From Arthrobacter caoxuetaonis (GTDB lineage: Bacteria; Actinomycetota; Actinomycetes; Actinomycetales; Micrococcaceae), in contig NZ_CP099466.1 of the NCBI RefSeq assembly GCF_023921125.1, forward strand, positions 2,790,001-2,854,000: a DNA stretch of 64,000 nucleotides, given 5' to 3'. Position numbers and translations under genes: made by a program. The notes beneath the pieces were generated by a model that saw only the letters and a program-made list of their open reading frames with translations, made no database searches and was not told the origin of the DNA. Of the stretch, positions 29,733-38,503 are shown piece after piece. Numbering within the stretch: the first letter of the stretch is position 1; each line of letters starts with the position of its first letter.

Positions 29733-31006
29733 CTGTTCTCCGTTTCCCGTTTCGGTTCCACCGGGACGTCGGCGCCGGCCAGTGGCAATGCCAAATGTAT
29801 CTCGGTGCCGTCTGCACTGCTCCGCACCTTCGCTGTCCCGCCGTTCCGGGTCATGCGCCCGATGATCGATTCCCGTACGCCCAGGCGGTCCTGGGGCACG
29901 GCGGCCGGATCAAAGCCGCTGCCCCGGTCGCGGACGAACACTTCAGCCGCCTCGGGCCGGCATTCGAGGTACAGGGAGATCTGTCCGCCGGCGTGCTGGG
30001 CTGCGTTGAAGAGGGCTGCCCTGGCGGCCTGGACCAGCGCCGAACTCTGTTCCGTCAGCTCCGCCGTCCCCACGGCAACAAAGTCCACCGGGTGTCCGTA
30101 CGCGTCTTCCACCTCGGCGGCCGCGGCCTTAAGGGCGTCAGCCACGGTGCCTGTGCCCTTTTCCGGGTCCGCATAAAGCCACTGGCGCAGTTCACGCTCC
30201 TGTGCCCGGGCGAGCTTGACGACGTCAGCCTCGGAACCTGCCCGGTTCTGGATCAAGGCCAGTGTCTGGAGGACCGAGTCGTGAAGGTGCGCGGCAATCT
30301 CGGCGCGTTCGGTCTGGCGGATCCGGCCGGCCCGTTCAGCATGGAAGGCCCGCCAGGACTTCACGGCCCACGGTGCCAGCACCAGCGCGATGCCGGCCAG
30401 CACGGCCAGGGAAGCCAGGGACGCAGCCAGCAGGACATCCCAGGTAAAGGACCCGGAAATCACCAGCAGGAAGCCGGCGATCACCAGGACCAGCCCGGTC
30501 ACCAGCCGGAACAGGCCCATTTTCCGGTCCCCTCCCGCTCCGGCAACCAGTCCGGCCCTCCTGCTGGCGTCCAGCTGGGACCAGGCGAGGACAGCACCTG
30601 CCACGATTACCGCGAAGGGAAGCAGGATCTGCAGGTTGATTGAGGCGCCAAGGGCCTGGGCGACGATCGCAGCGGCCGCCAGGAGCAGTCCGACGCCGAT
30701 CAGGATTTCCCGGCTGCCCAATACGGCGGTCCCGGCACCGGAACGGTCTCCCTGGCCCTGCTGAAGATAGCGGGCGAAGTTCTCCGCCACACTGCGCGGA
30801 TTATGTTCCCCGGCAGCTGCCTTTTCCTCGGCGGTAGGCACCATGATCCAGAGCCATGCGTAGAGGACGACGCCGGCACCGGCCAGGAGGGACAGCAGCA
30901 CCATCAGGAGGCGGACTGTCCGCACCGGCAATCCCAAGTGGGCAGCCAGGCCCGGGCAGACGCCTGCCACTACCTTCTGCTGGGAACGGAGCAAGGGCGG
31001 TCTCAT
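29729..31006 (-). CDS. PspC-domain sensor histidine kinase (NarL/DesK type)
   Basis: 425 residues from ATG 31006; a start at 31063 would add 19 non-homologous residues. The N-terminal PspC domain begins LLRSQQKVVAGVCPGLAAHL and is followed by several membrane helices. The HisKA_3 box holds the phospho-acceptor His in EIAAHLHDSVLQTLALIQ. A degenerate HATPase segment (ALFNAAQHAGG, then VRDRGSGFDP) ends the protein. It probably senses envelope state and signals to the overlapping response regulator. Divergent from the PspC-domain gene at 31140. Confidence 0.9.
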   Translation of the reverse strand: MRPPLLRSQQKVVAGVCPGLAAHLGLPVRTVRLLMVLLSLLAGAGVVLYAWLWIMVPTAEEKAAAGEHNPRSVAENFARYLQQGQGDRSGAGTAVLGSREILIGVGLLLAAAAIVAQALGASINLQILLPFAVIVAGAVLAWSQLDASRRAGLVAGAGGDRKMGLFRLVTGLVLVIAGFLLVISGSFTWDVLLAASLASLAVLAGIALVLAPWAVKSWRAFHAERAGRIRQTERAEIAAHLHDSVLQTLALIQNRAGSEADVVKLARAQERELRQWLYADPEKGTGTVADALKAAAAEVEDAYGHPVDFVAVGTAELTEQSSALVQAARAALFNAAQHAGGQISLYLECRPEAAEVFVRDRGSGFDPAAVPQDRLGVRESIIGRMTRNGGTAKVRSSADGTEIHLALPLAGADVPVEPKRETENS

Positions 31007-31139
31007 GTTCCAATCCAAGCACGCCGGACAGCCGAAACCGCCTTCTCTACGGAGCAGGCGCACGGGTTCAGGGAAGGATCAGGGGTCCCTCAGGGGAAAC
31101 CCGGATGTAACGTGCGGCCGGGAACGGAAGACTGGAAGC

Positions 31140-32570
31140 ATGAACACGCACCCTTCCGAGCCCTCCAACGGGCACCACCCCGCCCCCGGGCCCAACACCC
31201 CGCCCGTTCACCCGAGCGGCGGAGCGCAGCAGAATTCTTTCTTCACCTGGCTTCGGCAGCTGGGCCTCCAACGCTCCCGGGACCGCTGGATTGGCGGAGT
31301 GGCCGGCGGAATTGCGCAGCGGACCGGCCTTGATCCAATCCTCGTCCGCGGCCTCGTCATCCTGCTCTCCCTCTTCGGGATCGGTGTGGTCCTCTACGGC
31401 GTCGCCTGGGCACTGCTGCCCGAGCCGGACGGCCGGATCCACCTGGAGCAGGCGATCCGCGGAACATGGACTGCGGGTATGACCGGCGCCCTGACCTTCA
31501 CCATTCTTGGTTTCAGCGGCCCGGGCCTTTCCTTCTTGGCCGATGACGGCTGGCTGGGACCGATCTTCTGGGGACTCTTCTGGGTCGCTGCCGTAATCCT
31601 CGTCATCTACTGGGCCACAACGCGGAACGGACGGCCCGGTCCCGCCGGTACGCCGCCCGGGGTACCGGGAACGGACACACGCCGCCCTGCCGCGCCGGCC
31701 CAACCGGCGTGGCCGTCCGCAGAGTCTCCCGCAGCGGGCCCGTCCCCCGAGGCAACCGCCGGTTTCCCTCCTGCCGCCGGATACCCGGGTCCGGATGCGC
31801 CTACCATGCCGCTTCCCTTCCCCTCCGGAGCTACGGCCTACCCGGGGCAGCCGCACCGGGACAGCGGTTACGGCTACATGCCAGCCCCGCCGCCGCAGCC
31901 TGCCAAAGCCCCCAGCACTTCGCCCCCGGCGTCGTGGGCTGCACTGATCTGCGGATTCGCGCTTCTCGCGGCGGGGACCCTGCTGGCACTGGATTACACG
32001 GGCATTTACGCCCTCGGGGCCCCGGTAGCCGTCGCCCTCGCCAGCGCAGGAGTAGTCCTTGGCCTCGGCGTCGCGGCACTCGGCGCGGCCGGCAGGTCCT
32101 CCGGCATCGCCGGAGGACTGGGAGTCCTCGCCTTGGTCGGAGCGCTGCTGTTCAGCGGCAACTATGCCTACCGGAACCTGGTGGTCGCAAACGAGTCCAC
32201 CTGGAACGCTGAACAGTCCAGCAGTGCAGCGGAGGGCTACAGCGTGATCGCCGCGGACGGCGCCCTGGACCTGCGTGGTATCGCCGGTGACCTCAAGGAC
32301 GGTGATGTCATTGTTCCGGTGAGTGTCGCCGCGGGGGACCTCACCATCCTGGTGCCCGACGATGTTCCGGTCTCGGTCTACGGCGAAGTGGCAATGGGCG
32401 AAGTGGAGCTGGAGTACGGCGGAACACTTGCCACGTTCGGCGGCCTGTGGGTCGGTGACCAGGAGCGGCAGCTGAACCCCAACGCAACCGGCAACCGGAT
32501 CGTCATCCAGATCAAGGGTGTCGCCAGCCACGTCCTGGTGACCACGAACGAAAGCAGCCTCAACCAATGA
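31140..32570 (+). CDS. PspC-domain multi-span membrane protein with LiaF-like C terminus
   Basis: 476 residues. A PspC domain (about residues 40-95, RDRWIGGVAGGIAQRTGLDP) is followed by two membrane helices and a long Pro/Ala-rich cytoplasmic linker (about 165-265). Three more membrane helices follow. The soluble C-terminal domain (about 360-476; DLRGIAGDLKDGDVIVPVSV, VPVSVYGEVAMGEVEL) resembles the LiaF/DUF2154-type beta domain. The start at 31140 is chosen because the upstream in-frame codons overlap the divergent kinase. Likely part of an envelope-stress sensing locus. Confidence 0.85.
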   Translation: MNTHPSEPSNGHHPAPGPNTPPVHPSGGAQQNSFFTWLRQLGLQRSRDRWIGGVAGGIAQRTGLDPILVRGLVILLSLFGIGVVLYGVAWALLPEPDGRIHLEQAIRGTWTAGMTGALTFTILGFSGPGLSFLADDGWLGPIFWGLFWVAAVILVIYWATTRNGRPGPAGTPPGVPGTDTRRPAAPAQPAWPSAESPAAGPSPEATAGFPPAAGYPGPDAPTMPLPFPSGATAYPGQPHRDSGYGYMPAPPPQPAKAPSTSPPASWAALICGFALLAAGTLLALDYTGIYALGAPVAVALASAGVVLGLGVAALGAAGRSSGIAGGLGVLALVGALLFSGNYAYRNLVVANESTWNAEQSSSAAEGYSVIAADGALDLRGIAGDLKDGDVIVPVSVAAGDLTILVPDDVPVSVYGEVAMGEVELEYGGTLATFGGLWVGDQERQLNPNATGNRIVIQIKGVASHVLVTTNESSLNQ

Positions 32571-32866
32571 GCGATTTCACGAACGAATCGGAGAAGTTCG
32601 GCACCGGTGGCACAGGTGCCTTCGGAGCCGGTCCGTCAGATGACACCTACCTCCCGGAACCCGAACCTGAGCGCCGGCCGCTGCGGGTTGGAACGATCGT
32701 CTGGGGCCTGGTCCTGGCAGCGGTCGGCGGACTGATCCTGGTGGTCCAGCTCACCGGCGTCCGGCTCGACACCGCGATGGTGCTCCTTGGCTTGCTCATC
32801 GGTGCAGGCGCCGCCCTGGTCATCGGGGGGCTGCTGGCGGTGCTGGGCCACAGGCGAACTCCGTAG
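32567..32866 (+). CDS. Small two-helix membrane protein
   Basis: 99 residues: a polar N terminus to about residue 40, then two hydrophobic helices (VGTIVWGLVLAAVGGLILVV and AMVLLGLLIGAGAALVIGGL) and a short basic tail. It overlaps the PspC gene by 4 nt (ATGA), so the two are translationally coupled. I do not recognise a named family; it is probably a partner of the PspC proteins. Confidence 0.75.
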   Translation: MSDFTNESEKFGTGGTGAFGAGPSDDTYLPEPEPERRPLRVGTIVWGLVLAAVGGLILVVQLTGVRLDTAMVLLGLLIGAGAALVIGGLLAVLGHRRTP

Positions 32867-32933
32867 CACCCGCACCCCTCCACGCCGGGACCACTACCCT
32901 GGCACCAGAACTGAAAGCAGGCAGAATAACCCC

Positions 32934-33173
32934 ATGGAAAAGTTCTATGACGTACTCCGTTCTTCCCCCATCAAGCGTGCCCGCGGCGGCTGGGTAGCCG
33001 GCATCTGCGCCGGAATCGCCCAGAAGTTTGGCTGGGACGTCTCCCTGGTGCGCATCGGCGTGCTGCTGAGCTTCCTGCTGCCTTTTATCGGTATCGGCAC
33101 CTACCTGGTGGCCTGGCTTCTCCTGCCAACCACCGACGGCACGATCGCGCTGCAGAAACTCATCCGCAGCTAA
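32934..33173 (+). CDS. Small PspC-domain protein
   Basis: 79 residues consisting almost only of a PspC domain: KRARGGWVAGICAGIAQKFG, then one strong membrane helix and the typical YLVAWLLLPTTDG ending. The start at 32934 is preferred because the domain begins right after it; the upstream in-frame codons overlap the previous gene in another frame. Third PspC domain of the locus. A strong terminator follows. Confidence 0.85.
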   Translation: MEKFYDVLRSSPIKRARGGWVAGICAGIAQKFGWDVSLVRIGVLLSFLLPFIGIGTYLVAWLLLPTTDGTIALQKLIRS

Positions 33174-33178
33174 CGCCT

Positions 33179-33214
33179 GCAGCGGCCCCGGGAAGTAAAT
33201 CCCGGGGCCGCTGC
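33179..33214 (+). terminator. Terminator of the PspC operon
   Basis: GCAGCGGCCCCGGGA (33179-33193) pairs perfectly over 15 bp with TCCCGGGGCCGCTGC (33200-33214), with loop AGTAAA. No T-run follows, as is common in high-GC actinobacteria. Confidence 0.8.
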
Positions 33215-33305
33215 CCGCGCGTGCCGCGTCAATGACGGGACGGTGGGCCGCGGTGGCTAGAATCAAAGAAGGCCGCCGCCCACCAACAGATCCAGGGGTT
33301 CTGCA

Positions 33306-34334
33306 ATGAAGATCGGCATTCTCACCAGTGGGGGCGACTGCCCCGGACTCAACGCGGTGATCCGCGGAGCAGTGCTCAACGGCATCAAGACGCACGACGC
33401 CGAGTTTGTTGGCTTCCTCGACGGGTGGCGCGGTGTCGTTGACGGGGACATCATTGACCTTCCCCGGACAAGGGTCCGCGGCATTTCCAAACAGGGCGGC
33501 ACCATTCTGGGCACCTCCCGCACCAACCCCTTCGAAGGTCCCAACGGGGGCCCGGAGAACATCAAGGCAACGATGGACCGTCTCGGCATCGACGCAGTGA
33601 TCGCCATCGGCGGGGAGGGAACACTCGCTGCCGCCCAGCGGCTCACCGATGCCGGCCTGCATATCGTCGGCGTCCCCAAGACAGTCGACAACGACCTCGA
33701 CGCAACAGACTTCACTTTCGGTTTTGACACAGCGGTCCAGATCGCGACGGAAGCGATTGACCGGCTCCGCACCACGGGTGAATCGCACCACCGCTGCATG
33801 GTCGCGGAGGTAATGGGACGCCACGTCGGCTGGATCGCCCTGCATTCCGGAATGGCCGCCGGCGCGCACGCGATCCTGATTCCCGAGAAGCCCGTCAGCC
33901 TGGACCAAATAGCGCAATGGGTCAACGATGCCCGTGAGCGCGGCCGTGCTCCCCTGGTGGTTGTCGCCGAAGGCTTCGTCACCACGGACATGGAAGCCCC
34001 CCACTCCGAGCGCGGACTCGATGCCTTCGGCCGCCCGCGCCTCGGCGGGATCGGCGAGCTGCTGGCCCCGGAGATCGAAGCCCGCACCGGCATCGAAACA
34101 AGGGCTGCGGTACTGGGACACATCCAGCGCGGCGGGGTGCCCACTGCCTTTGACCGGGTGCTGGCGACCCGGCTGGGCATGGCAGCCGTGGACTCCGTGA
34201 TGGAGGGCCTGTGGGGCACCATGGTTTCGCTCCATGGAACGGATATAGTCCGGGTTGGATTCGAAAAAGCGCTCGGCAACCTCAAGACCGTTCCGGAGAG
34301 CCGCTACGAGGAAGCTGCCATCCTTTTTGGTTAG
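33306..34334 (+). CDS. pfkA: 6-phosphofructokinase, ATP-dependent type
   Basis: Phosphorylates fructose 6-phosphate in glycolysis. The 342 residues contain the phosphate loop TSGGDCPGLNAVIRG, PKTVDNDLDATDFTFGF, the substrate motif MGRHVGWIA and HIQRGGVPTAFDR. At residues 102-106 the sequence is GGEGT. Gly at 105 is the residue of ATP-dependent members of this actinobacterial group, whereas the PPi-dependent enzymes have Asp there. A TAGAAT box (33258-33263) may be its -10 element; CAGGGG is a weak ribosome site. Confidence 0.95.
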   Translation: MKIGILTSGGDCPGLNAVIRGAVLNGIKTHDAEFVGFLDGWRGVVDGDIIDLPRTRVRGISKQGGTILGTSRTNPFEGPNGGPENIKATMDRLGIDAVIAIGGEGTLAAAQRLTDAGLHIVGVPKTVDNDLDATDFTFGFDTAVQIATEAIDRLRTTGESHHRCMVAEVMGRHVGWIALHSGMAAGAHAILIPEKPVSLDQIAQWVNDARERGRAPLVVVAEGFVTTDMEAPHSERGLDAFGRPRLGGIGELLAPEIEARTGIETRAAVLGHIQRGGVPTAFDRVLATRLGMAAVDSVMEGLWGTMVSLHGTDIVRVGFEKALGNLKTVPESRYEEAAILFG

Positions 34335-34386
34335 GGCTCCTATCAAATTCGGGACTCAGTCTTGCGCAGGGCGGCGCACCCCCGTG

Positions 34387-34392
34387 TAGTTT
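34387..34392 (+). promoter_or_regulatory. -10 box TAGTTT for a leaderless start at 34400
   Basis: The hexamer ends 7 nt before the ATG and no ribosome site is present. TTGCGC (34362-34367) 19 nt further upstream could be the -35. Confidence 0.5.
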
Positions 34393-34399
34393 GACATTT

Positions 34400-35119
34400 A
34401 TGGACCTTGACCCCGGCACTGTTGCCATCATTCAGCTCGCATGGTCCCGCAGGCTGGGACTCGACGACGACGCCCTGGCGGCCGCGGACCGCCACGAGCG
34501 CATCTACGACGTCCATGACGAGGCCCAGGAAGTTTCGTTCGTCAAGCTGTTTGGACGCGAAGTCTTTTCCGGTCCGGGATGGGCGGCAAAGCAGGTCCGC
34601 TCCATCAGCGGAGCCGAACTGAGCAGCGATGCAGCGCTTTTACGGCTTTCCCACCACCACGGCGGCTGCGCAATGGCCACCGAGTACCTGTACTACGCCG
34701 ATTCTTTTCCCCCGGTTCCCCCCGCCGAAGAACTCGCTGTCGCCCAGGAACCGCACATCGCTGAAGCCCTGGAGCGGCTCTGCCCCCCGGACGACGTCAT
34801 CGAAGCGAAGCTCTCGCACCGGGATTCGCTGTTTGTGCTGGTGGATGACTCTGACGGGAACAGTCCGGTCCCGGTTGCCGGCGCCGGCTACAGCATCAGG
34901 GACGGTATCCTGGCTGACGTCGCCGCGCTGACAGCGCCGGGCCTGCGGATGCGCGGGCTGGGTTCCTATGTCACCAGCATTGCGGTCGAAGATGCCATGG
35001 CGGCAGGGCTGATTCCGCAGTCACGCATTCCGTCGAACAACGTCGGGGCGACACGGACGGCTGCAGGCGCAGGGTTCGTCCCGGCGGGCATGCGGTCCTC
35101 CGTGTCCCTGACCGCCTAG
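34400..35119 (+). CDS. GNAT-like acetyltransferase domain protein
   Basis: 239 residues. The N-terminal half is a poorly conserved alpha/beta domain. The C-terminal third has a GNAT-like end: GLRMRGLGSYVTSIAVEDAM, then IPSNNVGATRTAAGAGFVPAG, which corresponds to the acetyl-CoA loop and the N-x-x-A motif of acetyltransferases. The substrate is unknown. ATG 34400 is chosen from the leaderless-type promoter just upstream; upstream in-frame codons overlap pfkA. Confidence 0.65.
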   Translation: MDLDPGTVAIIQLAWSRRLGLDDDALAAADRHERIYDVHDEAQEVSFVKLFGREVFSGPGWAAKQVRSISGAELSSDAALLRLSHHHGGCAMATEYLYYADSFPPVPPAEELAVAQEPHIAEALERLCPPDDVIEAKLSHRDSLFVLVDDSDGNSPVPVAGAGYSIRDGILADVAALTAPGLRMRGLGSYVTSIAVEDAMAAGLIPQSRIPSNNVGATRTAAGAGFVPAGMRSSVSLTA

Positions 35120-35135
35120 GCTGCCCGCCGGCGCC

Positions 35136-35543
35136 CTAGGCAGTTCCGGAGAGCAGGTCCGTCCGCTGGAAGTAAGCAGCTGTTGCGCGGGCCGAGGGGT
35201 TACCCGCGTCCGGGTCGGCTCCCGCTTCAGCGAGGACACGGACGACGTCCGCGCATCCCTTGAAGACGGCGCCGGCCAGCGGAGACTGCCCGCGGTCATT
35301 GAGCGTATTGACGTCCGCACCCAGCTCCACCAGCAGCGCAACAGCGTCTGCGTGGCCGTGGTAGGCAGCAAGCATCAGCAGGGAATCGCCTGCCGAGTTG
35401 GTCAGAGTGGCCGGCACACCGGCCGTGACGTACGTTCGCAGGAGCCCGGTGTCTCCCTCACGTGCCGCGTTGAACAGGCGTTCGGCCAGCTCCAGCATGT
35501 CGGCATCCATGCCGTCCTGTGCTGTGTCAGGGGAATCTGTCAT
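35136..35543 (-). CDS. Ankyrin-repeat protein
   Basis: 135 residues with about three ankyrin repeats: AAREGDTGLLRTYVTAGVP, GDSLLMLAAYHGHADAVALL and GQSPLAGAVFKGCADVVRVL. Each shows the typical LLxAAxxGHxxxVxxLLxxGAD pattern. No signal peptide or catalytic domain is seen, so it is probably a cytoplasmic protein-binding module of unknown partner. It converges on the GNAT-like gene. Confidence 0.85.
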   Translation of the reverse strand: MTDSPDTAQDGMDADMLELAERLFNAAREGDTGLLRTYVTAGVPATLTNSAGDSLLMLAAYHGHADAVALLVELGADVNTLNDRGQSPLAGAVFKGCADVVRVLAEAGADPDAGNPSARATAAYFQRTDLLSGTA

Positions 35544-35613
35544 CTGTCTTCATCCTTCCTTGCCCCGGCAACACCGCGGCTGCAGGGGCTGTTCCTGGTT
35601 CAGGCACCGGCGC

Positions 35614-36711
35614 TCAGCTGCGCGCCCGTGGCGTACGCAGCAACCCGGACGGGCGGCCGACTGCCTGTCCGGCGTCCGGGGAAACAATCAGTTCCTGGGC
35701 TGCGGCGTACAGTTCGCCCTCGTCATCGACGGTCAGTGCGGCTTCGGGGTCTACCGAGCGCTTGATAACAGCCAGGGCCACGGCGCCCATCTCATAGTGC
35801 TGGGCCACCGACGTCACGCGTCCGACGGTCCGCTCGCCGAACTTCACGGCAGCTCCGGCGGCCGGAAGGGTGTGCTGGGACCCGTCCAGTTGCAGGAAAA
35901 CCAGCCTGCGGGGCGGGTGGCCGAGGTTGTGGACACGTGCCACTGTTTCCTGGCCCTTGTAACAGCCCTTGGCCAGATGGACTGCAGTGCGGATCAGGTC
36001 GAGTTCGTGCGGAATGGCTTTGTCGTCCGTTTCCATGCCGAGCCGGGGGCGCCAGGCCGCGATGCGCAGCGCCTCTGCTGCCATGGCTCCGGCCAGCGTG
36101 CGCCCGGACGCGGCAACAGCTTCCTCCAGGGAAGCACGCGGAATCAGGTATTCATACCAGGAGCGTTCAAGGCCCGGATGCGTTTCCTCCGGAGTCTCCG
36201 TGTAGGCAAATCCCCCCGGGCCAACCTTGGGCCACGGGTCGATCCAGGTGAGGTAGCCGGACCACGCCGGCACTGCGGCAACAGAGCCCGCAACGGCCCA
36301 GTCGGCGCTGACGTCCCGGACGTCAACCCGGAGCATGAACTTCATGCTCTGCAGCCACGATGCCAGGACCGGCGCTTCGTTCCCTTCCACAATGAGCCAG
36401 GTGCGTTCGCCGTCGTCGAGCACGCGGGCGTCATGCTCAATGCGCCCCTGGACACTCAGCAGCAGCAGCTCTGTACTCTCTCCCGGCTCGAGGGAAAGCA
36501 GCTGCTGCGAGGAGAGCGTGTTCAGCCAGCTCAGGCGGTCCGGTCCTTCGACCGTGAGAACTCCCCGGTTGGAAAGGTCGGTGACGGCCTCGCCGCGGGC
36601 CAGGGCACGCTGTTCACGCAGGGGGTCCCCGTAGTGGGCCGCGATGCCGGAATCCGGGGCACCGGCTTCGACGGCGCCGGAACGGGTCAGGAGAGGGCTC
36701 TTGATGCTCAT
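35614..36711 (-). CDS. ygfZ: YgfZ/GcvT-like folate-binding protein
   Basis: Tetrahydrofolate-dependent factor that supports Fe-S cluster enzyme maintenance in known relatives. It has 365 residues from ATG 36711. The family signature KGCYKGQETVAR lies near residue 265, and the GcvT-like N-terminal fold includes SNRGVLTVEGPDRLSWLNTLSS. An ATG at 36759 would add 16 residues; the shorter form (MSIKSPLLTRSGAVEAG) agrees better with the family N terminus as I recall it. Next to the nitrobindin-like gene. Confidence 0.9.
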   Translation of the reverse strand: MSIKSPLLTRSGAVEAGAPDSGIAAHYGDPLREQRALARGEAVTDLSNRGVLTVEGPDRLSWLNTLSSQQLLSLEPGESTELLLLSVQGRIEHDARVLDDGERTWLIVEGNEAPVLASWLQSMKFMLRVDVRDVSADWAVAGSVAAVPAWSGYLTWIDPWPKVGPGGFAYTETPEETHPGLERSWYEYLIPRASLEEAVAASGRTLAGAMAAEALRIAAWRPRLGMETDDKAIPHELDLIRTAVHLAKGCYKGQETVARVHNLGHPPRRLVFLQLDGSQHTLPAAGAAVKFGERTVGRVTSVAQHYEMGAVALAVIKRSVDPEAALTVDDEGELYAAAQELIVSPDAGQAVGRPSGLLRTPRARS

Positions 36712-36806
36712 GTCAGGTGCAACGTCCTTGGCTGGCAGCAGTATTCCGGGAAGGCGCATGAAGGGTGCATCACCGTGCCCGCGGCACGGTGAGCGGGCAC
36801 CGGCGG

Positions 36807-37406
36807 CTAGGGCTGCTTTTTCAGGATGGCGGAGGCGTGCGCTTCAAGGGCCTTGCCCTCTGCGGCTACGTCCCAGCGCCAGTAAAGATCGCCGTTGACC
36901 AGCCCGTAGATGCGGGTGGCCGCAGTGTATTCCTTGGAGTTGACGCCGCGCATGACGAGGTCGGTGCTCAGCTGGATCTGCGGACCTTTGATCTGCCCGT
37001 AGTACAGTTCAGCGATTCCGCCGGGATGCACGATCGTGGCGGTGATGTCGAAGCCGCCGTCGTCATTGCGCAGCTGTTCCACCTCATCAGCGCTGCGCAT
37101 CGCGGGAACAATGTCCGCGGGAATCAGGCCCGGGCCGCCGTCGGCGTCGTTCAGGGGGCGGTCCAGGGCCCAGAAGCCCGTTTCCACGGCCAATGGCCGC
37201 AGGACCGTGCCTTCCTCGTCCGTCAGCCAGCTCTCCGCTGTGTACTGCAGGTAGGGCAGGCCGTTCTGCGTAAAGGTGACACGCTGCGAAAAGTGCTCAG
37301 ATTCGGCATCGCCTTCACCGAGCCGACCTGTTCCTTCCCACACTCCGAGGAGCCAGGAAAGCGGCACCAGTTCAGGTGTCAGGTCAGTGGGGATCTCCAT
37401 GGGCAT
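36807..37406 (-). CDS. Nitrobindin-like heme-binding beta-barrel protein (FABP family)
   Basis: 199 residues. The hallmark GxWxGxG appears as GVWEGTG (residues 21-27). The likely proximal heme ligand is the His of EAHASAILKK near the C terminus, matching the nitrobindin/Rv2717c pattern. Known members bind ferric heme and react with nitric oxide or peroxynitrite. A GGAAGGG ribosome site precedes the ATG. It lies between ygfZ and the 37-residue membrane protein. Confidence 0.88.
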   Translation of the reverse strand: MPMEIPTDLTPELVPLSWLLGVWEGTGRLGEGDAESEHFSQRVTFTQNGLPYLQYTAESWLTDEEGTVLRPLAVETGFWALDRPLNDADGGPGLIPADIVPAMRSADEVEQLRNDDGGFDITATIVHPGGIAELYYGQIKGPQIQLSTDLVMRGVNSKEYTAATRIYGLVNGDLYWRWDVAAEGKALEAHASAILKKQP

Positions 37407-37441
37407 GGCCGGACCCTTCCTGTGGTTTTACGGGTGTGGAA

Positions 37442-37555
37442 TTACTTCTGACCCTTGTACAGGCGTGCCACGACGAGGGCTGCGAAGCCGGCCATGGCCA
37501 GGCCGGCAACACCCAGGAGAACAATGAAGAAGATTTCGAGAGCAAGAAGCGACAT
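37442..37555 (-). CDS. 37-residue single-span membrane protein
   Basis: An open frame of 37 codons plus TAA encodes one membrane helix (LLALEIFFIVLLGVAGLAMA continuing to about residue 31) and a short basic tail RLYKGQK. It has AGGAT about 8 nt before the ATG and fills the space between the nitrobindin-like gene and the 250-residue membrane protein, all on the same strand. I recognise no family. The hydrophobic-plus-basic design and the ribosome site argue that it is real. Confidence 0.72.
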   Translation of the reverse strand: MSLLALEIFFIVLLGVAGLAMAGFAALVVARLYKGQK

Positions 37556-37615
37556 GCCTACATCCTAACCTGCCGGCAGACTGCTTTGTCTCCGTTACGC
37601 CGTACTGCAGGCGGC

Positions 37616-38368
37616 CTACGGGACCAGCAGGCGACCGGCGAAGTACACGGCCGTGCCCAGCGCCAGCACCGGCGCCATACCGGCTGAGACCAGGCCCAGC
37701 AGCCCGGGAGAATCATCCCGGATCAGGGCAAGGCGGCGCACCGCCACAACCACGGCCGCACACAGCGCGCCGATGAAAGCGCCGGCAGCGACGGGAAGTC
37801 CCGGCACCAGTGCTGCGGCCGCGGCAGCCGCGAGAGCCCCCGTCAGGACACCCAACGGCGCGGTGATCCGGTCCGGAAGCGGAATCAGGGAAACGGCGCC
37901 CGCGACGGCGATCGCTGCGGCACTGGCGACGATCAGGCCCTGGGAACCCTCGGCACCTGCCAGCCTGTCCGCGGCAACCCATCCCGCTCCCATGCCGGCA
38001 ACAAGTGCTCCGCTGATCACTCCCAGGGTGGATTCCAGGCGCTGGGCCTGGCCTGTGCCGCGCAGCAGCTGAATCACGAAGACGGCACCCACGCCTACGG
38101 CAACGACGCCCGGCATCCAGGTGAGCATGGCAGTGGCCGGGGCAAAGAAGGCTGCGGCAGTGCTGCCGGCCCCGACGAGTGCCAGGACCGCTCCCTGGGT
38201 CTTGCGGGCGGGAACCCCCAGCAGGTAGGGCCAGCCAAAGCCGGCCAGCGCCGCTGCCGCTCCGGTGACGATGGCGACTGCTTCGGGAGAAACGTAGGAT
38301 GCTGCCACGATGCCGGTCAGTACAGTGGCGGCCGGCACCGCTATGGTCCAAAGTTTCACCCTAGCCAT
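37616..38368 (-). CDS. Multi-span membrane protein of unknown function
   Basis: 250 residues, extremely rich in Ala, Gly, Val and Leu, with about seven or eight predicted membrane helices and a short Arg-rich loop ([13 protein letters not shown]) near the C terminus. I see no known motif. It is divergent from glnR across a 135-nt spacer. A transport role is possible but unsupported. Confidence 0.75.
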   Translation of the reverse strand: MARVKLWTIAVPAATVLTGIVAASYVSPEAVAIVTGAAAALAGFGWPYLLGVPARKTQGAVLALVGAGSTAAAFFAPATAMLTWMPGVVAVGVGAVFVIQLLRGTGQAQRLESTLGVISGALVAGMGAGWVAADRLAGAEGSQGLIVASAAAIAVAGAVSLIPLPDRITAPLGVLTGALAAAAAAALVPGLPVAAGAFIGALCAAVVVAVRRLALIRDDSPGLLGLVSAGMAPVLALGTAVYFAGRLLVP

Positions 38369-38423
38369 ACTGCCTTATTACGCGGCACTCATAAAAGCTA
38401 CGGGTTCTCCGCGTGCCGCTGGG

Positions 38424-38429
38424 TATACT
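38424..38429 (+). promoter_or_regulatory. -10 box TATACT upstream of glnR
   Basis: A near-consensus -10 hexamer 74 nt before the glnR ATG, in the divergent spacer. No good -35 is seen at the standard distance, which fits a regulated or extended promoter. Confidence 0.5.
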
Positions 38430-38503
38430 TTCAACCACTCTCTGGCCGCTGGGACCGGGTAGTAAACGTGCCCGATGATGTGCGCCTAACTTTCGGAGGT
38501 TCG

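Noticed and set aside
36711..36759. Longer start for the YgfZ-like gene at 36759
   Set aside because: The extra 16 residues (MRLPGILLPAKDVAPD) do not resemble family N termini; the internal ATG does.
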